The notes beneath the pieces were generated by a model. The model was not told where the DNA came from. It searched no databases and saw only the letters and a list, made by a program, of their open reading frames with translations. Source: Micropterix aruncella (taxonomy: Eukaryota; Arthropoda; Insecta; Lepidoptera; Micropterigidae). Taken from it: DNA of 64,000 nt. How positions within the stretch are numbered: position 1 is the stretch's first letter; each line of letters begins with the position of its first letter. The stretch is from the NCBI GenBank assembly GCA_944548615.1, contig OX155980.1, positions 56,763,672 through 56,827,671 on the forward strand. Direction: 5' to 3'. This document shows, in pieces, positions 1-8,889 of the stretch. The position numbers and the translations under genes are program-made.

Positions 1-49
1 ATGATGTAATATTTTCTGAAATATGACTGAGTTAAATAAAAACATATTT

Positions 50-345
50 GTGTCGATTGTATATGAGATATTCCAACCAAAATTTCTCTGTTCTGCAAGA
101 TTTCGGTCCAGGCATCTGTGTTCCGAATTTCAAGTCTTAAAGCCCAATATTTTGAGATTGGCGTATGACTAGCACGCCCTCTGGTGGACCGTTTTATCAA
201 CCGCAACCATTTCAACTCTTGCCATTACCAAATGATACCTGCATGCCCAATTTCAGCTCAATTGGATGAAGCGTTTGGGCGCTATCGTGGAGGAATACAC
301 ACAGTCACAGACAGACACACATAAGTGCGTTCACAATACTTTCCC
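50..345. repeat. Dispersed repeat fragment
   Basis: The stretch from about 195 to 340 (inverted 'caactcttgccatt', then 'ctgcatgc', 'tttcagctca', 'tatcgtggag' and a CA/GA-rich run) matches the reverse complement of 27530-27675 over about 130 bp. The first part (60-170, 'gtatatgagatattcc' then 'aagcccaatattttgagatt') matches 37264-37375 in the same orientation. It is therefore a composite of two repeat families. No coding potential is seen. Confidence 0.6.
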
Positions 346-887
346 TCTACCGGAAATGTAAAAAGCATGATAGGCTGCCACCCTTTCTATAATCTGACCG
401 AATTGGCTCATGACTTTTCCATTTAAATGATAATGATGATCAAAGGATGCTTCATAAAATTTATATCTATATTAATTCATTCCTTGGGTACTTTCCGGGA
501 AAGTCTTGGGGGCGACACAGCCGTTTTTTTTGTTTATTTCCTAACTAGATAGGTAGGAATTACAGGTAGAAGGAAGGATCCTTCTCGATGCCAATGAAAA
601 TAAAACCATTTCTTTGAGGATATTGTAGGCGTATTCACTGTCAGCTGTCAATAAACTGCAACATAGGTATACCCATGTTTTTTTTATAAGCCCGTCTAAT
701 TAGTTTTGGTTTCTAAGTTTAATATTATCAGTCGATGTGGACAGATTGCATATAAGTATGTCATATCATGGAGGGCACGTACGTGTAAGGAGTACCTTAT
801 ACGTAAGTAATTAAGTACTTTCGTTGCTTCCTCGTTTTCGATGTACAAGTTTAAATAAAACATTTTTTTTGGTTTATATATGGACAC
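346..887. other. Intergenic, no gene seen
   Basis: AT-rich sequence without credible coding potential. It holds one short repeat motif at 489-505 (tactttccgggaaagtc) that recurs at 28699-28715, again followed by a run of G and 'acac'. This marks the edge of another dispersed element. Confidence 0.5.
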
Positions 888-1027
888 ACACAGTTTAATA
901 TGAAATCGAAGGCTATCGCGGTTGTTTGACATTATAAATAAGATATAACCGAAATTTACCGAGTGAAGTTTGTAACACCTGACGTTTTGGCGATGTTGCA
1001 ACCACCGTTGTCTAGGGTAGACTGTAG
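888..1027. repeat. Half copy of foldback repeat family FB
   Basis: Contains 'atcgcggttgtttgacatt', a 'gaagtttgtaacac' segment and the core 'gacgttttggcgatgttgc' followed by 'gttgtctagggtagac'. The same modules in the same order occur at 25195-25325, and in inverted order at 52850-53010. In those two places the core is followed by its own inverted copy. Here only one arm is present. Confidence 0.6.
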
Positions 1028-1494
1028 ATATAAACAGCGGACACACAGTGTACATGCGAGTATAAACATCTAATATTTACATTAATATCATTTAAAACAA
1101 TAAGACAGGGAAGTTTCTATTCAATTTGGTAATAACGTTATTCAGTTCAATTTGATAGTTCGAGTTCACAGTTCATAGTTTAATTTAGAACGGTAACACA
1201 TTGTTCCTATTGTTAATTTAACATTTCACTGGGTATCAAACATAATATTTAAGTATGTGTTTAGTATAATGCTTATAGAAAATTGCGCAGGACTGCGAAG
1301 ACTCGATAGCACGTTGACAACGTCTGAAAATTAAACAAATATTATGGTACAAATTACCGAGATTATATTTGTTAATAGACTCGCTTGTAAGCGATAATCG
1401 TATTACATCGATCTACCGGTGAACCGCATTACAACAAATTAAACAATCGGAAAATTAATTTCATTATTAAAATCGATGACCGCTCTCTCTCGGC
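1028..1494. other. Intergenic, no gene seen
   Basis: AT-rich sequence of simple composition. No open frame with protein-like composition, no RNA gene and no repeat recurring elsewhere in the window was recognised. Confidence 0.5.
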
Positions 1495-1650
1495 CGTTAG
1501 TCGAACTGGTTGGGTTTTATTGCTACTCCTCAGGCGGCGCGGTTTATTTCTTGGCTAGTCTCGGGCGGCTCGGCGCTAATATTTGATTAAAATTAATGGC
1601 GGAATTTTAATATTATTATTGCAGCTTGTATATGAGATATTTCCTAAGGC
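1495..1650. repeat. Dispersed repeat (pair with 37085-37290)
   Basis: A GC-rich piece ('ctcgggcggctcggcgc' type), then an AT-rich piece with 'ttaatattattattgcagc' and 'gcttgtatatgagatattt'. The same order (GC-rich block with 'cctcgggcgccgccg', AT-rich piece, 'gcttgtatatgagatattt') appears at 37130-37282, so both look like copies of one element. No terminal inverted repeats were resolved. Confidence 0.45.
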
Positions 1651-2059
1651 CCAAAATTACATTTAACCGCTGACAATTCTCAATTGATGAAAAGACGTTG
1701 GATCAGGCACATTTACCAATAGCATACGAAGAAAGAATCTAGGTTGTCCGTTGATACGCTCTCCTTGTATGCGTCGTTCAAATGATTTTCTACTCGCATT
1801 CCACGTGTAATATTAGGCACTTCATTATTTTCGCAATTGCGTCATTTTGGCATAACTTGAAGAAAGCAGTTAACTCTGTAGCCGGTGGATTCGGGGCTAT
1901 TTGTTGAACATTTGCAGCTGTAAAATAAACGCGTTGTCAAATTTCTATATGAACTGATAAGTAAACAATAGCTGGTCTTATTTCATGTGTGGGATATGAT
2001 TGAATTTGCTATGCAGCTTCATTGCTGCTTATGTATTTTCCATTCTGATTTTGCGATGT
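1651..2059. other. Intergenic, no gene seen
   Basis: No coding or RNA gene recognised. The right end may still contain eroded Helitron sequence continuous with the fragment at 2060-3114. Confidence 0.4.
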
Positions 2060-3114
2060 CATCGATGTGTGGGACTCCATCCTATCACTTCTTTCTGGTT
2101 ACACGCCAAAGTTCCTCTCTTTATTTAATTACAAATGTATATGATCGATTGAACAGAGTTACAGAATCCCTATGTATTTTTTGATATCAAAAGCGAATAT
2201 GGATCAACCTACCGGTTGCTTACTTCGATGTCACCGTTTCACATTTTAATGGTTGTTAATTTCTTGCCATCTTTTACTGTATAAAGGATATGTATTGTTT
2301 CCTTTAACTGCGTTAAATAATAATGTTCGAACATATTGCTTAGAGCATTTTCCGTCTATCATGCATGGTGAATTTGGATTCAGTGTACCGCAAAGTCCAT
2401 GTATCATAATTTTCGTCATAACTTCATGCGAATCCATATCGACGTCGGTATCGGGTATTTCAGCGCATATTATTACATCATCAATATAATTTGAAGTGAT
2501 TTTGGCAATCCTATAACAAAATCATATTTAACTGGCAATCCTCTCTTTTGCCATTCCAATGAACACATCCAGCAGCGAACAGACCCAAACACTTTACGTT
2601 TAACCATGAAAACGATCAGCGATTCCAGCTTTTGTCTGAAAAAATGTGCTGTGATGTCATGTCTATCTACCGAAGTAAGAGCTGTTGTTTATCGTCCCGA
2701 GCTGGTATATATGTGAATGTAATGAATAGGTCTGGACACCCGTAGTGATAAACATACTCAATTGCTTCGCATGAATCGCGTCGTCTCATCGCGTAGACTG
2801 CCTGTATATAAAGAGGGCAAAAAAGTCAGTCTTCCAACGTTATTTGTATTACCGTCATTTAAAACTGCATCCCGCAAATGAACTTATTCTTCGGAGCGAA
2901 GCTTCGTCTGATTCAAACGGACGAATATCAAACGTTCCGTTTCCATTTTTGCATACATTACTACGATGTATCGGTAAAACAATTGAGGGCATTTCAAGAT
3001 GTGATTGTCTTCAAACTGTCGAATCATTAATATTTAATCGGCACCGCACGTTAATTGCGCTGCATTTCTTATTTGATCCTTCGACTGGGTTTATCATCTC
3101 AACGTTAAAGTGAT
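2060..3114 (-). pseudogene. Helitron Rep/helicase fragment, C-terminal of the split
   Basis: Reading the minus strand from 3114 down, the three frames give successive pieces typical of Helitron Rep proteins. They are an IRQxEDNHILKC-like segment, 'KLRSEE.VHLRDAV', a 'VGRLTFLPS' segment (the usual VGR.I.LPS), 'DRHDI.AHFFRQKL', 'SLEWQKRGLP' (usual IEWQKRGLPHAH), 'ICAEIPD' and 'MTKIMIHGLCGTLNPNSPCM' (2260-2420), then 'GKCSKQY'. Helitron Rep carries out rolling-circle transposition. Stops and frame changes throughout show it is dead. The upstream part of the same protein lies at 5767-6196, separated by a LINE. Identification rests on recalled family motifs, and several match strongly. Confidence 0.8.
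3100..3114. repeat. Target-site duplication of the LINE, left copy
   Basis: CAACGTTAAAGTGAT here and CAACGTTGAAGTGAT at 5767-5781 differ at one of 15 positions. The two copies flank exactly the LINE at 3115-5766. Confidence 0.85.
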
Positions 3115-3208
3115 TTTTTTTATTTTATTTGTTGAGTGGGGCTTTGCTAAGGTCTTTATGAGCCTTGTAACACTGCGACCATTGCTGATCTAGTGTGTTC
3201 GCCACCTA

Positions 3209-3469
3209 CTATAGTTCTGCGCTAAGCCTTGTGTAATTAAAGAACCGCAGCAAGCTTTTGGCGCCAGATTGTTTTACCTCCTCAGGTTGGAGGTAATGAC
3301 CACCCAAGTGGGTGTATCTTTTACGCATCAACGGGCCACACTCGCACATGAGGTGCTGGGAAGTTTCCTCTGCTCCTTGGCAGAACCTGCACATATTTGT
3401 GTCTCTGAGTTTGAGGTTGAACATGTGTTTGTTCAGGCCACAATGCCCCGTGAGCGCCCTCACCAGCAT
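3209..3469 (-). pseudogene. LINE C-terminal Cys/His tail
   Basis: An 86-codon minus-strand frame with 'ALTGHCGLNKHMFNLKL', then Cys-x2-Cys-x8-His-x4-Cys in 'CRFCQGAEETSQHLMCEC'. The same architecture (LTGH..L..HLFNLGL, then a Cys/His knuckle) is seen at 14243-14692 in a second LINE, so both belong to related families. It is in a different frame from the RNase H, hence a further frameshift. Confidence 0.75.
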
Positions 3470-3616
3470 TCGTAGATTGTTCCTATTTAGCGATAAGGCC
3501 TCACGGGCCGTCTTACGGTCGTAAGCCTTAATTAGCGCTTTCCGTTGTGGAATGATTCAACCCTGGCGTGTAGTTCCAGTGGTTGCCGGATTGTTCTAAA
3601 CATATTTGTTTGAGCA

Positions 3617-4318
3617 TTAGGTTTGCAAGGCTTTTTGGTACTCGGCTTTTTCCTTTCCCTCGATTCCTGCATGGCAGGGAACCCATCTGAGAATTATCCT
3701 GTTCTTTTCACCCAGGGAATTCAGTAGTGATACGCAGTTTTGCACTAGCTTTGAATTAATGGTATTCGAGGCTAGTGCCATAAGAGCTGCTTTGCTATCC
3801 GAGTGGATATAGATACGGGGGTTGTCGTAGTTCTTTTGGAGGTTGATATCCGCACATTCAATAATGGCGTATATCTCGGCTTGGAATATGGAGGCGTATT
3901 TCCCCAAGTTTACACTTTTTTCGAAGTTTGCACGCTCTCCATAAATACCACAGCCTACGTCAAGTCCCGATTTGGACCCATCAGTATACCATTTAAGGCT
4001 ACTGGCCTCCCATTGCAGTCGGCTTTTTAGCCAGTCGTCTCTGGGCGGCAGTTCCACCTTAAATAGTTTTCCAAAATTTAGGACTGGAAGCATGTTGTCT
4101 GATACCATGTTGAGGGTTGGATTTTCACTGACTGAGTCAAGAACTGATCTTAGTGCTTGTGAGATCCAGTTTACCTTCTCTAGGGCAGATAGCATGTACA
4201 TGCTGGCTTTCGCCATCTGTTGCAAATGAATGTGTAGGTGCGGTAAGTTCAGCAGTGCATCTAGAGCTGCTCTAGGAGTGGAGGACATTGCGCCAGGTTT
4301 TATGAGGCACGCCGTCAT
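3617..4318 (-). pseudogene. LINE RNase H domain
   Basis: A 233-codon minus-strand frame in which residues around 110-225 match RNase H: 'WYTDGSKS' (first Asp), 'FQAEIYAI' (Glu), 'HSDSKAAL' (Asp), then 'WVPCHAGIEGKEKAE'. In the last motif the usual G, N and D (GHxGIxGNExAD) are replaced by C, K and E, so the active-site end has decayed. It lies directly after the RT and before the Cys/His tail, the normal order for RNase H-bearing LINEs. Confidence 0.8.
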
Positions 4319-4359
4319 ATTGTTTAGTTTGGATATTGTTTAGTTTGGTAATCACAGTT

Positions 4360-5611
4360 TTCTGTTTGGCTTTGTTGCACCGTACCACCGAGGCGTACGA
4401 GATTATCGGCCTCACAATGGCAGTGTATAGCCAGTGGGAGATCTTGGGGTTAAGGCCCCAGTTTTTTCCTGCCAGTCTTCTGCTTATACCCAAAGAACTT
4501 TTAGCTTTTTGAATTGTTTTGTCTAGGTGGCTGTTCCAAGTGAGTCTCTGGTCGAGCGTGACTCTCAGATACTTTACTTCCTTGGAGAAAGGAATCTGCC
4601 TGTGGTTTAGGATTGGCATTTTTTGTCCACCTAGTTGACGTTTGTTGGTAAATGGCACGAGGACGGTCTAATCGGCGTTGACCGATAATTCGTTCTCTAT
4701 GCACCAATTGCTAACGATTGTTAACGCTTTTTGCATCATGTGTGAGATCGTGTTTTAGCAGAAGCCCCGGACAATGACTACTAGGTCATCAGCGTAGCCC
4801 TGTGTGTCTATCCTGGCCTCTGTCATCCTATGCAGGAGTTGATCTATTGCACGAGTCCATAGTAAGGGCGAGAGTACGCCTCCCTGCGGGCAGCTTCTTG
4901 TAGTGGTGACTTCAAGGTTTGTTCTGTGAAGAGCTACCTTGGCCGTGCGGATTGAGAGCATCGCTTTCACTCATCTGGTTATGGTGTTGTCAACTTGTTT
5001 TGACTCTAGCCCCATCACCAGTGATTTAATTGGGCTTTTGTCGAAGGCGCCCTCAATGTCTAAAAATGCGCATACTGCGATTTGTTTGTCTTTCAACGCC
5101 TTTTCCACTCTGTCTACTAGTAGAGCAGAGCGGTTTCCGCAAATTTGCCTCTGCGGTAGGCGTGTTGGTTACAGCTGATAGGGTTGACCATTAGGATTTT
5201 TTCCCTGATATAGCAATCCAGTATCTTTTCCATCGCTTTCAGTAGAAAGGATGTTAGGCTAATAGGCCTGAAGGACTTTGACAGTGCGTAGTCCTTCCTG
5301 CCAGCCTTAGGTATGCATAGCACATTGACCTTGGTCCATTCTTCTGGTATGTCCCCAGGTATGCTTGTTCTAAAAATTTTAACCAGATATGGGGTTAGAA
5401 TGTCAATTCCCTGTTGCAAAAGCACGGGCATGACTCCGTCGTTCCCGCATGATTTGTAAGGTTTAAAGGATTTTACGGCCCATTTAACCTGATCGGGCCT
5501 TATGATTCTAGCAGCCCTGCTCCAGTCCTCGTTTCGAGGTCTGTATGGAGCAGTGGCGGCGTTGCTAGTTGTCACAGCACCTGGGAAGTGGATCGATATT
5601 AGTTCATCCAA
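4360..5611 (-). pseudogene. LINE reverse transcriptase, broken
   Basis: The minus-strand frame at 5611-5117 contains a KSFKPYKSCGNDGVMP-like segment, 'IPKAGRKDYAL', 'SFRPISLTSFLLKAMEKIL' and 'NQHAYRRGK', matching the fingers and palm of LINE reverse transcriptases. The palm continues in another frame (4970-4755) with 'CPQGGVLSPLLW' and the catalytic 'GYADDLV'. The thumb continues in a third frame (4658-4300) with 'EVKYLRVTLDQRLTWNSH', where a Gly-to-Arg change hits the usual YLGV motif. At least two frameshifts separate these pieces. It copied LINE RNA at the target site (family knowledge) and is now inactive. Confidence 0.85.
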
Positions 5612-5766
5612 AGTTTCCTTTTCATTTGTTGTAAAGGTTCCGTTTGGATTTTTCAGAAGACCAATTTGGTTAGGTTTCCACTATGTCCTCGCAGAAGCTT
5701 TTCCATGTTGCTCTTTTGGCTCTCCTAATTTCTTTATTGTAGAAATATCTATCGGCTCCAACCCAG

Positions 5767-6196
5767 CAACGTTGAAGTGATATCCATCGGCTCCATCCCA
5801 AAACATAATTGGATATTGCAGGGCATCATAACATCGACGAGTTTCTGCATATTTTGTCAATTGATCCTTTCTCAGATGAAGAACGGGACGAACTTTCTAG
5901 GTTGGATTTGATCTCCGACTATAACTATTGCTAGTTTGTTTATAGTTAGAGCAATGAATCTTCGTACATGTACTTCGGTAGGCGTTTTGTCAGCATGAAT
6001 GTATCAGAAGATGTCATGTCAATTGTTGTTTTGAACAAACCCACTAAATTGTTTTCTTTATGAAAAAGCTCTTGCAGTTCGGAAACGATGGACCTTTTAA
6101 TGTCGGTATAAACTCCTTGGTGTGAATTCATTTGATCGTTGTTATCACCGATAAAGTACATTTGTAAGATTTTATATTGACTTAGATTTGAATGTG
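5767..6196 (-). pseudogene. Helitron Rep fragment, N-terminal of the split
   Basis: The minus strand from 6196 reads 'LQMYFIGDNNDQMN', 'SIVSELQELFHKENNLVGLF', 'TIDMTSSDTFML' and, after a frame change, 'KLAIVIVGD' and a 'YDALQYPIMFWDGADGYHF'-like piece at 5765-5840. These are the segments before the IRQ.EDNH region of Helitron Rep. It stops at the LINE insertion, and the protein resumes at 3114. The Gypsy element at 6197 cuts it on the other side. No N-terminal continuation was recognised beyond the Gypsy element at 13829. Confidence 0.75.
6192..6196. repeat. Target duplication of the Gypsy element, left
   Basis: ATGTG directly before the 5' LTR. The matching ATGTG lies at 13828-13832. Because the last LTR base is A, the duplication is 4 or 5 bp. 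Confidence 0.7.
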
Positions 6197-7232
6197 TGTA
6201 ACAAAAATCCAAATTTGCGTGACATGTTCTGTTTCAAAAAACATGTTGCACGCATTGCAACATGTTTCGCTTGTATTTCTCGTGTTTTGTCATATTGGTC
6301 TTACTCAGTTTTCGAGTTGTTGCGGAATCATGGGTCACAATCTCAAAACAATTTCCAAAACCCTATAAAATTGCTAAAAGCTTTGACAGTTGGATCTGTC
6401 AGAATAGAGATAGCCGTATTGCACAGCCCAATAAAAAATGACCCTTCTGGTGTTCTTGCCATGACAAAAAAAACAAAGGATTTATTTAAACAATCGAGTT
6501 CAAAAACAATTTTAATAAATATAATAAATATTACCTAAAATATTGCTATTTTAGTGAACATGAGTAGCTATGAGTTTTTTTTTAAATCTCCTAACGTTGG
6601 TATAACTGCAGGCAGTCCAGTCTGTCCAATCTATTCACACTTCATTGAGGGACATCATATTGTCCAAGATGGCGCGAGGGTGTGCACCAGAGGTGCCTCG
6701 TTTTATTTAAAGTTATGTGAACAAGTCTCATTTCTCGGTAAGCGTTTAATTCTTTTGGGATTCAATTAGATAAACGAGTTTTGTAGTAATGGTGTGTTTC
6801 TCTTTTCGTCACAGCGGGTTTTTGGCTGTGCCGCCTTTTTCTATATTCCAATGAAATTTCAAAAATAAATCGGCCCACCGATTTTTCTCGCCTGGATGTC
6901 CGTTTGAACTGAAAAACGTATCACATGTCATATTTCTGAAGTCTACCACATGTATGGACAGGAGATTGAAGGAGGAACTACCTGCGAATAAAAGGATCTT
7001 GTCTTATAACTTTAAATTTGTAGTTTTATTTTAAAATTGCGAAGGTGTATTCTCTGTCTTGCCAAATTTAGTGACAAACTAAATCCTTTCCCCGACCCTG
7101 GGGTTGTTTTTTTATTGTTCGGTCTTAACCTAACCTATAACATTTTTTTTCTTTTTCGCGTTTTAAATAAACGCGATGGCGCTCTTATTTCTTCTTGGTA
7201 TAACGCGATTGGATTACTAATCATACGTTATA
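6197..7232 (+). repeat. Gypsy 5' LTR
   Basis: Starts TGTAACAAAA and ends ...CGTTATA, four bases before the primer binding site. It has a TATAAAA at 6364-6370 that could serve as core promoter, and AATAAA signals near 6865, 6986 and 7167. It matches 12784-13828 nearly base for base; the main difference is 9 bp missing near 6877. Exact ends were set by the target duplication and the primer site. Confidence 0.92.
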
Positions 7233-7235
7233 AAT

Positions 7236-7253
7236 TGGCGCCCAACGTGGGGC
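7236..7253 (+). other. Primer binding site, tRNA-Lys type
   Basis: TGGCGCCCAACGTGGGGC lies four bases after the 5' LTR. Known retroelement primer sites of this sequence pair with the 3' end of a lysine tRNA, which primes minus-strand DNA synthesis. Confidence 0.9.
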
Positions 7254-7917
7254 CTATAAACTAAATTTTGGCGGGTGGAAATATTTCTTCGCAATTTTAA
7301 AATACACGTTTTTGCGGTAATAAGTGGTAGTCTTTTTCAGATATTGGTATTTTTGTGTTATTTTTCTCAGTTTTGTATGAGAATTATTACTGTAGCCACA
7401 TTGTGGTATTTTTTTCAAATTGCGGTATTTGTTTTGACAGCTGTTGACGAATTTTGCAAATAATTTCGCATTTTTGCTTTGTTAACTATTTCTGCGGTTC
7501 GCCGCGAAAGAATGTTAAGTTCGCCGCAATATTTTAAGTAATATACTGTAATTTTTATTAAATCCGGCGAGAAACATTGTATAGATTAATATTTTGTGTA
7601 ATAAGCGGTTTGTATTTTTCTGCGGTTCGCCGCGAATGAACGATAAGTTCGCCGTATCTTATACTATTCTGTTGCCGTTTCTTAAACGTTTATTGACTAA
7701 TTTTTGTAATATTTTCAGGTTCAAATTGGATATCCAGGTGGGCGTTTTATCGGTTGCTGAAATTGGGAGGAAAAGGGTGGCACAGGGAAAAACTGAGTGA
7801 GATTGTTCCATTACTTTATTTTTTTAGAATAATATTTTTTTATTGGGATTTTTAGTTTTTTATTTTGGGTTTTATATTTTTGAGGTGGAGATTTAAAAAA
7901 AAAATAAAAAATAAAAT
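7254..7917 (+). other. Gypsy 5' leader
   Basis: Untranslated leader between primer site and gag. It contains repeated 'tctgcggttcgccgcgaa' segments (about 7490-7510 and 7618-7638), which look like internally duplicated leader sequence. The last 20 bases before gag are A-rich (ataaaaaataaaat), a plausible context for the gag start at 7918. RNA packaging or dimer sites may be here but cannot be read from sequence alone. Confidence 0.5.
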
Positions 7918-8889
7918 ATGGAGGTTCCGGTTTGCAGAGATTTCGACGTGTCGTTTGAGCGAGTTTTGAAGCCTTTGTGCTTGGGTTTCGTGTACGACGG
8001 GAAGACTTGTGTCGTTGAATTTTTGGAACGACTTGAAGAAAATAGGTTGGCGCGAAACATTTCTGACGCGCGTTTATTGAAATCCGCCTGTGAGCTTTTC
8101 ACAAATCATGCGCTCGTATGGTATCGCACCCGGGTTTCACATATTGAGAGCTGGTCTCAGCTCGCATGTGAATTGCGGAATAATTTTGGTAGTGCGAACT
8201 ACGACCGCGACTTGTTGAGGCAGGTACGTTCCCGGTTTCAGAGGCCGGATGAGCCGCTCCACATTTTTGTTACCACAGTGTTGAGCTATTTCCAGAAATT
8301 GTCTCGGCCACGTCCAGAGGCCGAACAGCTGGAGATAATTTGCTCTAATTTGAGGCCGTACCTGCAACAACAGTTCGCGTTAGTGACAATCCACTCCATT
8401 GACGAGCTTCTCCACCTAGGTAAGCGTTTGGAAAACGCTCAGTTGTCGATCGACGAGTATAATCAAAACCTACAGGTTTTTAATAAATCCAAAGCGTCGT
8501 CGTCCAAGACTGTACACGCTATCGATCACGCGACCGTTGACATTGCTGATAGGGATTCTTCATTTGTTCAGCAGTTCCAAAATTGCGCGGTTTCTGCGGT
8601 AGATTCAAATGATTCCAATAACCAACCCCGGGATGTAAGTCACCCTCGGGGTGGTTCAAATAGAGGTGGTTTCTCCCGAGGCAACACGACTGACGTCGGC
8701 GGTCCTCGCGGAGGCCCAGGAGCTTCGCGTGGTGCTCGTGGTGGTACTCACCACGGGCACTCTAAATATTGTTACCGTTGTGGGAAGTTTAATTTTACTG
8801 TGTCTACTTGCCCGGATTGTTCAAAGGAGAGAAAGCCAGTTCAACCTAAACAGAATGTTTCAAAAAACTTGTCCAACGAGACCGAATAA
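7918..8889 (+). CDS. Gypsy gag polyprotein
   Basis: An uninterrupted 323-codon ORF starting ATG after an A-rich leader. Residues about 40-190 have the retrotransposon capsid (gag) pattern, with 'ALVWYRTRVSHIESWSQLAC', 'NFGSANYDRDLLRQVRSRFQ' and 'LHIFVTTVLSYFQKLSRP'. An RGG-rich segment (about 238-278) precedes a zinc knuckle at C285-C288-(x9)-C298. The histidine expected at position 293 of the CCHC knuckle is Phe, so RNA binding by the knuckle may be weakened. Gag forms the cytoplasmic particle that packages element RNA. Its 3' end overlaps pol in the -1 frame, and the stop at 8887-8889 lies inside a stem-loop. Confidence 0.93.
   Translation: MEVPVCRDFDVSFERVLKPLCLGFVYDGKTCVVEFLERLEENRLARNISDARLLKSACELFTNHALVWYRTRVSHIESWSQLACELRNNFGSANYDRDLLRQVRSRFQRPDEPLHIFVTTVLSYFQKLSRPRPEAEQLEIICSNLRPYLQQQFALVTIHSIDELLHLGKRLENAQLSIDEYNQNLQVFNKSKASSSKTVHAIDHATVDIADRDSSFVQQFQNCAVSAVDSNDSNNQPRDVSHPRGGSNRGGFSRGNTTDVGGPRGGPGASRGARGGTHHGHSKYCYRCGKFNFTVSTCPDCSKERKPVQPKQNVSKNLSNETE

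Larger units (their letters stand above)
3115..5766 (-). mobile_element. 5'-truncated LINE with RT and RNase H, inserted in a Helitron Rep gene
   Basis: A non-LTR retrotransposon on the minus strand. Its 3' end at 3115 has an A-rich tail (T-run plus 'ttttatttt' on the plus strand), and it is bounded by a 15-bp target duplication. In order on the minus strand it shows reverse transcriptase (5611 to about 4360), RNase H (about 4000-3620) and a C-terminal Cys/His motif (3400). An RNase H after RT places it in the I/R1/LOA-type LINEs; the exact clade was not resolved. The endonuclease ORF is absent, which fits 5' truncation. Frameshifts and stops make it non-functional. Confidence 0.85.
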
